The notes under the pieces are model-generated. The model searched no databases. It saw only the letters and a list, made by a program, of their open reading frames with translations, and was not told the DNA's origin. The position numbers and the translations under genes are program-made. A stretch of DNA of 64,000 bases from Blasia pusilla. Its lineage: Eukaryota > Marchantiophyta > Marchantiopsida > Blasiales. The stretch lies in the NCBI GenBank assembly GCA_050084515.1, contig CM114274.1, forward strand, positions 19,344,001 through 19,408,000. Reading direction: 5' to 3'. The number at the start of each line of letters is the position of its first letter. The stretch's first letter is position 1. This document shows, one piece after another, positions 21,801-33,800 of the stretch.

Positions 21801-24800
21801 GTCTAATCTCAGGTATTCTTTCAGATAGTGAATCTTTTGGAGTTGAATCAATAGGACAACATGAGTTTGCTTAATGCAGCTTGATGTTCCTTACGATACA
21901 TGATAAGTATTGTTTTGTCCTTTTTGGTGGACATTCAGACGACTCTAGACCGACCTTTCAAATGCAGAGTAATAGTAAGCAAGGCAATAGAACAGCACGC
22001 ATCCGTAAGGAATGTGATCTGCAGCAAAGAGCGGATCAGAGATACTCTATAAATACTCAGGGCCCCTGTACTGTGCCCCTCCTACAACAGAAAACGTGTC
22101 CTACCTAAAGCAAATGCAATTCAGGTCCAGGAGTGCTGAGTCATTGAAAAGTGACACCTGTTTACTGGCACATCAGGTGTGAGTCACTAGAATGACCTGC
22201 CTGTCTTGTTAGACCTAGGGGTGGTGGCTTGCCTGGTGTCAATGTCGCTGGTAATCAGCTATGCGTAGATAGATATTCAACACTTTTATCGCCCAACAGG
22301 AAAACTAGTAAATTGAAATGATATAGAAATTAGAGTAAATTGATACTTGGAAATCTTTATGGACGTGTCAGGAATCAACCAGGTTACATAAATTCATAAG
22401 CTTTTCTTTCATTACATACGTGAAACTTTGGACCTATAGCAAAGTAGAAGTGATGTACTGTTGCTTAAACTACTTTACCATCAGCTGAAGCAACTGATGT
22501 GCTAGTTGATATTTCCGGAAATGTGTCAGATATGTGGTGGTCGATGAGGGCCATGCCTACCAGGGTGTGTTTGGTTGCCACACAGCACTTGTTTTACGCC
22601 GGTTGCGCCGCCTATGCCGTCTATGTAAGATTATAAAACTAAGATGAATGTACCTACAATCTGAAAAGGAGTGCTGTCTTTCATTCTATTGATCCATACT
22701 TTTCATTTCCGTTGTGCTAAAATTAAAAAACGTAACTTAGGTTAAGATGTTTAGTAGTGCAAATGCATGTAGGTTGCTTTACTTACAAAATTTACAGTGT
22801 ATGGAACAGAACCCACCTTCATAGTCTGCAGTGCAACGGTGGCTAATCCATCTGGGCATGGTCAGGTAAATGAATATCTCATTAGTTGTAATTTTGGCAA
22901 AAAGCTCTTTTGACGGCTTATGACAGGGACCAGTTGGCAGACTTTTTATATAACTAGTCACTTTGTCAAATCTTTCATGATCTTTATGTTGAGGCAAATA
23001 GAAAGCAGAGAACCCTGGACAGAGTTCCTGTTAACCCTGTTCATTGCAAGTTCTGTTGAGAGATGAGGTTGAACTATGGTAGCTCAATGCGTCCTGGACT
23101 GCTGTCAATCAAATATATAGTTTCAGGAACGTTATGAAGTTTCTTGTCTGGTGCTGGTGTTTCAGGAGCTTATTGGTCTTAAAAAGATCAAAGTGGTGCA
23201 GGATGATGGCAGTCCTTGCGGTGACAAGTTCTTTGTACTTTGGAACCCTCCGGTCACCTTTGTTCTAGTAAGTCCTTTGAACTTTTTCCTGTCAATTCAT
23301 AAGTAGCAATGCTTGCTTCCAAGTGGTACCAACCCTTTGCTCGCTAGTGATCACTCTTGCTGGGAGTTCCTGGTCCCTACTCAGGGACCAGGAACTCCCA
23401 GCAAAATCGGGCTGCACCTCCCTGGACGATCCTGCCTAACCATGGAACGGGCAAAAGCCAGGGATGTTGAGACGATTCTCAAGCTCTGACCTCCCTCTGA
23501 CTCCATAGACGGGACTATGGTTTCTCTGGAGTAAAGCACACCCTATCTAATTGTTTTCCCCATTCCCACTGCCTGAGCACATAGACCAGTACATCGAGTG
23601 AACACTGCACCCATGACTACCACAGAACAACCAGCGTTAGAAACCTCACCGGAGGAGGTCCAAGACACGACCAGTGTCAAGGATCTTTTCCACAAGCAAA
23701 CGAAGAGCAGGGACAGTGGACGATCCGTGAGATCAAATGGCTCATGGAGATTGATCGCACCAAACTCTCGCCACTATGTCAGGAAAAAAATGAGGCAGTG
23801 TGACAAGGAACGACTCTATGCAGCTGTCACACATTCAACAGAGGTTATACCATATCTGGACGTGGCATCCATCACCAGACGGTTCTCTGAACTAGAAGGA
23901 AAATGGGAAAGCTTTCAGGCCAACCAGATGTTGGCATGGAATACAATGATGCAGGCAGCAAAAGAAGAGCAGGGCAGATGGATGTCCAGCAAGGAATCAA
24001 ACCTCCTCGAATGGACGGCTCAGAAGACAGCTCTGGAATTAGAGCTGGTCGCTTTGAGGGCTGAAAACATGCAATTGAAGAAGGACTTAGCTGCCTGCTT
24101 CAAAGAGGATAACACTCAGCTTGGGAAAGCAATGCAAGAGTACCGTTTAACTGGGAACAGCCCTGCAAACCCTGTTAGAACCTGGACTGAAGTAGTGGGC
24201 AAGCACACGACCACAACACAAATCACGGAGGTTGCAACACAGGTAGCCAAAGAGGTAGCAAAAGAGGAAGCAGAGAGGGTCCTAGAAATCCAGGATAGGA
24301 AAACCAGAGAACTCAATTTAGTTATCATGGGACTGGACTTTTCCAAGGAAGAAGACTGTAATTCAATTTTGCAAGAGAAGGTCTTCACAACTCTTGGGGT
24401 CACACCAACAGTCACCTTCACAGGAATCAGACTTGGGAAAGGAACAGGGGACCGACCAGCACCAATGTTGGTACAATTTGATCCCTCACAACGGGGACCA
24501 GGGATGGAAACGAGGTTAGCCATCCTCCGCAGTAAAGCAGTCCTGAAAGGATCTGCTATCCGTATCTTCCCAGATCTGACCACCAAGCAAAGAGCAGCAC
24601 TCCCTATTGAAAGGGAGAAGGTTCTGGCTGCCCGCAACAACGGTCTTTGGAGTGAACTCAGGGAAGGAAAGGCCACGACACCAGTACCTAGGAGAAACAA
24701 AAATGCAGCACCAACACGACAAACAGGAGGGGCAATGAGCGAAAACTCGGATTCCAACCAGGGAATTAGCAATTCTACAACTCGGAACCAGGACTTGGAG

Positions 24801-27800
24801 GTGACAAACCTCCATGACAAGACCTCCCTATAGGGAATGGAAGATGGGAAGGATATTACCAACCCCTCCATTCAGGCAGTTTTTCACAATTGGGGAGGAC
24901 CATTCTGGTCCAGAGGCAATGGCATTACATATCTGGGCACAAAACTGGACCTTATCTTTTTTGCTGAAACACATGAACATGATTCCAACCGCATTCCCAA
25001 CACAGAGGACTTCCAGGTTTTTGCTACCCACAACCCACTCACAAACAGCAAAAGCAAAGGACACGGTGGCCTGGCATGCTTGGTAGCACCATGGTTACAA
25101 CCTTTTGTCTCCATAGCCCACATTGATGAGGAGAAACACTTCCTCTGGATCAAAGTCAACAAAGAAGTGGGGTTACCGAAAGATCTCCTCATTGCTGTTT
25201 GCTACTTCAGTCCCACTGTGCTCGGAAGAGAATTCCCGTATGAGGCTCTCTCTACATCTATTGAGCACCACATGCACAGGGGAAATATCCTCCTAGTAGG
25301 AGATTTCAACGGGAGAACGGCCAACACTCAAGCTCCAATCTACATGTCAAACAACACCAACATGGAACGGATTAATACTCAGTCGGCGGATGGGTCTCTC
25401 AGAGAAGTATTCTTCCCACAAATGCAGCGCAACTCAGTGGACAAGGAAAAACCAGCCAATGGAGAGAAACTTCTCCAACTTTGCTCAACACATTGTTTGG
25501 TACTCGCCAATGGCATGGCTATGTGGCCACAGTCAGGAGGTCGCACTTCCAATGGACACTCCGACTCCAACAGAGAAACCTCGACATCAGTGGTTGACTA
25601 CCTGATTGGGGAAGTACATCAACTACCACATCTGGTTGGCAATGTGCAGGTCACACCCGTTGTAGAATCTGATCATGAACCACTCTACTTTGACATCATG
25701 GTCTCCAAAACCATCCCAGAGGCTGCAGAAAAATTAACCCTGCCGACCAAATGTCGATACACTTTCCTTCAGGAAAAGAAAGATGAACTCATCACACTCG
25801 TCAACAAGGCTCTTACAGAGTGCTCACCCACAGTGAACACGACTGAGTTCGGCGACATCCTACATCAATGTTGCAGAAAAGTCCTACCTTTCCAATTGTC
25901 TGGAGGCAAACACATCAGATCCACTTCTACGTTCTTCTCCCAACCCTGGTTTGACAAGGACTGCAAAGAGGCCCGAATGGAGCTGAATCACTGGCTGAGG
26001 GAGGATCCACACTCTCCACACACTTGATTGTTACAGAAAACTTACAAACGATTGGTACGTAGGAAGAAACACAAATACATTGCCATCAAGATCACAGAGT
26101 TCACAGAACAGATGAAATACCAACTGGCCAAATTCTGGAGAATACTCAGGAATAGACAGAACATCATTCCACTCCAGGATCTACAGATCTGGACCACATA
26201 TGGTACCCAACTTTACCACTCCAACACTGCCGCTCTCACCGACCCCTGGCTGAATGGGCTTCAGGATCTACCGGACCTCTTCACCATTGACGATGTCACA
26301 TCAGGAATCAAAAGGCTACATAACAAACCAGAGGATGGCCTGGGGTGCCAGGCTCAAATGTTCAAATTCGCAAGTGAGGCAATTGGCCCAACCCTCACCA
26401 GAATGTTCAATACTGCAGTTCAACAGGGCTTCCCACCAGAATGGCAAATGAATACGATCTACCCACTCTTCAAGGCTGGAGACCCAATGATACCATCCAA
26501 CTACAGAACGATCATGGTGAGCTCCCTCATGGCCAAGTTGTATGGGCTACTGCTGGAAAGGAAAATCAGCGACTGGGCTGAAGAAAAGAAGGTGCGAGCC
26601 AGAGGACAAGCAGGTTTCCGACACTCACATAGCACCCTGGATCACCTTCTCACACTCCGGGTACTGATTGAAGAAACTTCCAAGTCGAGAATTGGTCACA
26701 AGCCCGGGAAATTGTTCTGCTGTTTTGTAGACTTCAAGAAGGCCTTTGACACAGTCCCAAGGGCGCTCCTTTGGAAACGACTTGAAGAGTTGGGTGTCCC
26801 ACCACAACAACTTACAGCAATCAAGGTCTGATATGCTCAGGTGTTTGCACAGATTGCCACTAAGAGGGGCAGATCTGAAACTTTATTTTCCAACACCGGA
26901 GTCAAACAAGGATGCCCCCTCTCACCTACATTGTTTGGGCTCTACATTGAGGAACTTGAAGAGGTGCTTTCTGGAGTGAATGGAGATCCACCAGAGCTAG
27001 CACACTGCCTCATCCCCCTGCTCCTGTATGCAGATGATATAGTTCTGATGTCTAGAACAGCACATGGGCTCCAACTTTACCTGAATGCACTTTCAAGCTT
27101 CTGCAACAAATCGGGCATGGAAGTCAACTTGCTGAAAACGAAGATAATCATCTTTGGATCACAGCTCCCTCACGGGCAGCAGCGGTCACACACTTTCACC
27201 TTCAGCCAGGGAATGAGAAGGGAGATCATTGAGATTGTGGGTGAGTACATATACCTCTGGGTGCAACTCAAACCCAACAACCAATGGAGAGCCAATGGGA
27301 GTCGCAACAAGATCAATGCAGGCTTGAGGGGTCTACACCTACTACAATCCAATTGCAGAAGAATGGAACTCTGGCATATTCCACAGAAACTCCATCTCTT
27401 CAAAGCTCTGGTGATCCCAGCCACACTCTATGCATCTGAGGTGTGGGGCCCCAGCTCCAAGGCTTGGCCCCAGGGCCTTGAGGCCCCCCAGAAACTCTTC
27501 ATGCGTCAGAGTCTGGGCATTAGGAAAACCACTCCCCACAACATTCTAGTGGCTGAGTTTGGGGAGGTACCAATGGAGATCCATGCTGTTAAAAATCTGA
27601 TCACATTTCTCCAACACCTTGAGGATATCTGCGAGGATGATCCCAATCGTCTATCCGTCAGGGCCTATGTGGTTTCAAAAAGTAGTGCCACCTTTGGGCT
27701 AAAAATTGGTACTATGACTGCACGGAGTGGCTCATGAAATGGGGAATATCCATCGGTGACCTGCCTACGGCCACCCACCAGGACCTTGCTGAACAATTAC

Positions 27801-30800
27801 ACAACAATTACATTGCCATCAACTGGGGCCGACACCAGCGTCTCTGGGAAAGCAGGGGGAATTCCTCTCACAAAAATGGTGAAAGAATGAGGCGCTACCA
27901 CACCCTCATGAACAACTGCAGATCCATGCAGCAAGCCTCCTACATCTCTGCGCCCATTCCCACTAAGTTACGTCATACATTAGCGAGATTCAGATGTGGC
28001 TCTACTGACCTGGAGATTGAGAAAGGAAAATTCTCACAGAAGAAAAGGGAGGACAGATTATGTAGATTTTGCAAATCGGGGCTTGTTGATGATGAACATC
28101 ACTACCTCTTCGACTGCACCTTTCACGATCACATTAGGCTTGACTTCCCGGAGCTCCCAGGGTCCTCCCGTTCATGATTAGGCAGAATCAGACTCAGATT
28201 GCTAAATTCTTGCATAGTTGTGTGAAGACCAGGGACACTCACCTGGCTCTGAGGACCCCTTAGGCCCTCGCTGGTGCTTGCTCTCTCTCCAAAATTGTTG
28301 TTAAGTCTCAATACTAAGTCCCATGGGCCTGTGGGGTCCCCGTGGACAATAAATCTATTCATTCATCCATTCATTCGCACTCTTGCTGGTGCTTTGCTGG
28401 TTCTTTCTTCAAATGGCTGTTATTTTTGCATAACTAAGTCCCATGGCCTTGTGGGGTCCCCGTGGACAATAAATCTATTCATTCATTCATTCTCAATGAT
28501 CACCAAGTTGTTGAATAGTGCATTTCTTCACGGATTTCTACTTGAGTGACATGTGAAGACGATCCCCTGATTGAAGAGACTTAAAAGGTGAAAGAGATGA
28601 CGCTTCAAAGCATGAGCTGGAAGAAATATCGATAAGGGACAGGATAACTTCTGATTGTGGTAAACTTCTACTGCAGTAGTGTAACTAACCATAGTTTAAT
28701 GTATACTAGAGATCAATAGAGATTTGATTGATGAATTGATTTATTTTCCACGGCGAACCAAATTGATCTGCAAATTGTGCAACAATTGAACAGGACTAGG
28801 AAGAGCCCCATAAGCCTTTTGAGATCCACTCTTGAGCATTCCACACTGCCACATACACCTCTGTGACCTACACATCACAACAGATTTCTGTCAGAGATAT
28901 CATCTCCTGGAGCTTCTCTGCAGTTTCCTCCAGGGTGCCAAAAGTCGTCAGCAGATACCAGGGCAACATTATGGCTGTTACCCACCCAGATGCCTGCCCC
29001 AATTTCCTCCATTTCCTGAAGCAATATGTTGACAAAAATATTGAAGAGGTTGAAAGGGAGTTGGCCTCCTTTAGCAACTCCCTGCTTGATGTTGAAAACC
29101 TGACTCCGCTCGCCATGGGTTTAAGACTCATTGCCCGTTTGTGTTAGAATACCAGTGTGGAACCGGACATGATTAGCCAAAATCCGGATTTCAAGAGTTG
29201 TAGCGTGGAACTGGTCTTGATGATGTCATGATACTTTAGGACAGCTTTCATACGAGCCAATCAAAGGTGATACCTGAGGGTTCTCTCCTAGGGCCTGTTC
29301 AGGTGGACGCAAGGATAGTTCAGTGAGATTTGGATGGATCCTCCACTCCTGGCAACTCTTGGGAGGTTATTGAACTCACAGGTCAATTTCAGGGAAATCC
29401 CACATTAGTAGGAGTCAGCTATCAGGAGTCATGATTGCGGTGGACTAGTAGCTATGTACACAGCCAGGTGGTTTTTCTCTCTGTAATCTTATCGGAGAAT
29501 GACGTGCAGGGATCTTTCCTGTGTGTGCATCACATGATTGATTGCATTATGCTTATTGATTGCGTGGGAATCTTATGACCCAATTTCCAACAATCTTGGG
29601 TCCCTGATGACTATTAATGAGTTCATTAGTGCATTCATTCTCAGCTGAATAAATCATCCTAGCTGTTAATAGCAGTCTGAACCTCAAATCATGATTGAAT
29701 CGCAGCAGTGAATATATTCTTGTCAGATTCAAAACCTTGCTTCTGCTAAGTGATAGAAACATGTGTGATGATATCTTCAGCCTTATTCATCTACAAGCAA
29801 GAAGGGCAAAGGCAGACAGCCTCCAAAATTAGACCCTGTGTCGGCTGCTCAAATGCAAAAGAGGCGAGCCAGGTAGAGTTCTTGCTAGATTTTCAAGTGA
29901 ATTTGAAACTGCAAAGGTTTCTTGTTCTTTATAGCATGTAAGAAAATATTTAGATACGTTTTGTGAGGAATCATCTAATACATCCATGGTCTGATTGATG
30001 GTGGTGATTGAATGCAGCCCAATAGTGCAGATAGCATCAATTTTTGCTGAGATGGTGCAGCATGGGCTGCGGTGTATTGCCTTTTGTAAAACTCGCAAGC
30101 TTTGTGAACTGGTCTACAACTATACGTAAGTCCTCCCCCCACCCCCGCGCGCACTCCTTGCGGGTGCTCTTATACTCATTGTAAGTGTTAGTCGATCAGT
30201 AGTTGCTCTTAGTAGCTTGTGACGTATCTCCGTTTTTCATAACAAATATATCTTTCGGTAAAATCACATGAGTAGTTGGTGGTTGGTACTTTGATTATTT
30301 TTTCCCAGACAGGAAATCCTGAAGGAGACAGCACCTGAGCTTGTGGATGTCATTCGATCATACCGCAGTGGCTATACTGCTCGGGTACACCATTTCATTT
30401 GATCTTCAGCTGGTCATGGGACAGTTAAGTAGATTTACGATGGATTTGATAACATGTGGAGGTAATTAGGGCCCAAGCAAATCAAGCCCTTAAAACAACA
30501 GGACAGATAGGAGAACTGGAATTCCATTTGCTAAATGATCCCGCGTGAATGAGTAGATCACAGCAAGCATGCAGTAGGAGTTGCACCTTTACTGCTGAAA
30601 GTCTCTTTTCGGTTATTCTAAATGCAGGAGCGGAGACATATTGAAAGTGAATTGTTTGGCGGAAAGCTCCGTGGAGTTGCTGCAACCAATGCACTTGAGC
30701 TTGGGGTGGATGTCGGAAGCCTGGATGCTACTTTGCATCTGGGATTTCCAGGAACTGTTGCCAGGTTTGTTACGGTTGTAGTAGTAGTGCTATTTTCTTT

Positions 30801-33800
30801 CTTGTTCTTTGGGCCTCAGATCTATCTAAACAATAAAAGTGATTAACTCTTTCTACGGTTTTATGTAGTTTGCTCTATGGTGCCCCATCCATTTGCTTTT
30901 CTGAACGCCACATTAAATTTTCGGGTTTTCCTGAGTAAGATCGAAGTACTATTTACTATAGTTAAGTTCATTCCTTGGCCTGTTGAAATCATCAAATATG
31001 AGGGGAAAATCTCTATGATCAGATGTTCCTTACTGTTTCGGTTTTTTTTCTTCCGTCGAGCTAGTATCTAACAAGAATTGGCACTTCACAGTTTGTGGCA
31101 GCAGTCTGGAAGAGCTGGAAGAAGAGGGAAGCCATCATTATCAGTTTATGTGGCATTTGGAAGTCCTCTTGACCAGCACTTCATGAAATATCCTAACAGA
31201 CTATTTTCAAGACCAATTGAGAATGCTCAAGTGGACGCACACAATCAGCAGGTGGATTTAAATCTTTATTTCTTTCAGAGTTTAGTTTTTTGTGTATTCT
31301 TCCAGTTATCTCGCAGTTTATGGCAAAAAAATTATAGTTTCAGTTCAAAGTTTCTGTCCAAAGTAGTTGACACTTTATCATTTTCAGAGACGCTTGATAC
31401 TTGTTAAAGAATTGACCGACTAGAAGCAGATTCTGACAAGTACATGTTGGAAAAATTAAGCGCAGTCCAGATTGAATACCCAATTGGTCGTAAGTCTTGT
31501 CTTTGACTTCAAGTCAGCTGTCGTATACTTTTTTGTCAGGAACATTTAGTTTATGGTCCAGTTTATTGTGTAAATTAGGTTTCGCATGTGTGAGGCTTAT
31601 TCCGCAATGAATGGACAAACTGATTTATTGTACACTTGGACCAAAGAAGGCCAAAGGACATGAAACGAGGATCTTGACCAGTCCTGGTCACATCTCCTTC
31701 TTGATTGACCAGACACTAGCAGAAGTTCATCTGTGTATAGGAGCTAATCTCAAGACGCTATACCTTAGGAGGCAGGAGTTAGAGGTGAATCAAAAGCCGA
31801 AAGAAAAGGGAAGAAGGCTACATAGACAGCCAGCAAAGAGAAGAGGGGCAGAAGAGACAAGGCAACTTGAGCAGGCTGGCACAAGGGGAACAGGAGTAAC
31901 TAAACAGGGTCAGTAACAGAAAGAGATAAACAGTAACAACGAACTAAAACTAAGTGAACTTTAACTGTGGTAATTTTCTGGCCCCAATTACAATGCTAAT
32001 CACAGTTAAGTCTAAACATAACATTGGTACAGAGGGAAAGATCAGCAGACAATTTTGTCTGTTTTCTTAAGACCTACAAGCTTGGGATGACAAAGATATC
32101 TTGGGCGCTGGGCTGCAGGTCTTATGTGTAGATTTGGCAAACAATTGAGTTAGGATCTGGGGAGAAGTTTAAGTTCCCAGTTTTCAGGCTCGGTCAGAGT
32201 TAGATAAATACACTTTAGATAAAGGTATCAGGCTTAAACTAAATGTCTGTTTAATGAACTATCTAAAGCTTCCACTCTTCGTGGTTCTTCATCTAACCAG
32301 CCATTTGGCCACTTGGCTAAAGTAGCGCTTAATGAACTATCTAATGCTGCTACTCTTAGTGGTTCTTCATCTAACCAGCCATTTGGCCACTTGGCTAAAG
32401 TAGCGCCGTACCTTTTAGATGAGGTTTGAGGCTTAAATATCTGGAACCACCTAGCTAAGAGAGGCGCTGGAAAACTAGTAGGCTATGGACGGTGGTTAGA
32501 GATAAGATAGCCTACTAGTTTTCCAGGGTTTGGATGAGTAGAGTCTACGAAGTCGTCCATAAAGTTCATACGCAGCTCCGCGATCGGATAATTGCCCTTC
32601 GTGTCGTACAACTCGTATATTTGCATCAGGTTATGGGCCCGAATGGGAATCATGATGGTTTTCACGTTGGAATCTTTGATGGTTCTGACTGGAAAGAGTG
32701 GAAGAGTCGTGTTCGTAATCTTCTTGTTTACAGGGATTTACGGGACGCAGGCACTAAAACTGCAAGTAATACATCTGCGCCAGCTACCTCAGCTACTTCA
32801 CTTTCTGAAACTGCTGATGAAGCGCCTGCGCCTCAAGTATGCGTCCGTCAACGTATACTTCAACACCGGACTACCCAGCAGAATGAGACATTAGACAACC
32901 AGGCTCGTTCTCTGATTTGTTCACATTTGACAGGAGAACCTCTGGCGTTAACAGAACATCTTGATACATGTCAAGAAGTTTGGCCCTGTCTATGTCGTGA
33001 GTATGATGCTACAGGTTCCTTTTGTATGCTATACTTACAGGCATCCATGTACAAACTCACTGTTGAACCTTGCAGATCACCTCGAAATTTTTTTCTTTCA
33101 CAACTCAAGATTATTACAAATAATCTTGCATCCGCAGGTTCTCCTGTTTCAGATACACATCTATTCACTTTTGCTATTAGCAAACTTCCTGCTGAGTACA
33201 AGTCTCTTATTCACGTATTGAATGCTGAAAGATAAACCTTCTTTTGATGATCTTCAAACTGGTGTAGTATATGATTCTGAACTAGACAAGCCTTCAAAAT
33301 TTGAGAGTATACTGGTTTCCAAATCTCTTCGCAATTCTACCAGGAAACGTCTATTTCCTTCTACATCTACTCAGCATCAAAGAAACACTCCTCAGAGGAA
33401 TACCAAAGAGCCTTACTGTTACACTTGTGACGAAAAATATCATATCTCAAGCAAATGTCCTAACAGAAAATTCCTCAAGAAATTTTGTGATCATTGCAAA
33501 ACTCAACCAAAAGATACGTCATCTGTATTAGTCAATACTTCACCTATCATTCATACATTAACATGCTCCACATCTGACGAACTACAAACTAGAAGAACGG
33601 CTCTATTTGTTCATGATGCAAAGATCTTCTACACCTACTCCTCCAGATCTTTCCAAACTTTGGATCCTTGATTCTTGTTCAAATTCTCATGTTTGCTATC
33701 AAAGAGAATTGTTCTCTAATTTCCATCCTATTTCTCCAATTCTCATTTCTGGTGTAGGCAATGGCAAAATATATGCTACAGCTACTGGGAATGTTCAACT

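Larger units (their letters stand above)
23355..28496 (+). mobile_element. LINE A: near full-length non-LTR retrotransposon in HRQ1 intron 13
   Basis: The 5.1-kb element has ORF1, ORF2 (endonuclease, reverse transcriptase, C-terminal zinc finger) and a 3' end in ATTC repeats. It is flanked by TGATCAC at 23,348-23,354 and 28,497-28,503, a 7-bp probable target-site duplication. It has only two stops and one frameshift in ORF2, so it is relatively young. It lies in sense orientation within HRQ1 and must be removed by splicing from 23,267 to 29,781. Confidence 0.9.

Noticed and set aside
24116-24871. 251-residue open frame on the minus strand
   Set aside because: Antisense of LINE A ORF1; Ser/Leu-rich shadow composition with no motif.
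30030-30125. Alternative HRQ1 exon 15 starting after the AG at 30,029
   Set aside because: Joined to exon 14 it gives a stop within two codons; the AG at 30,017 keeps frame.
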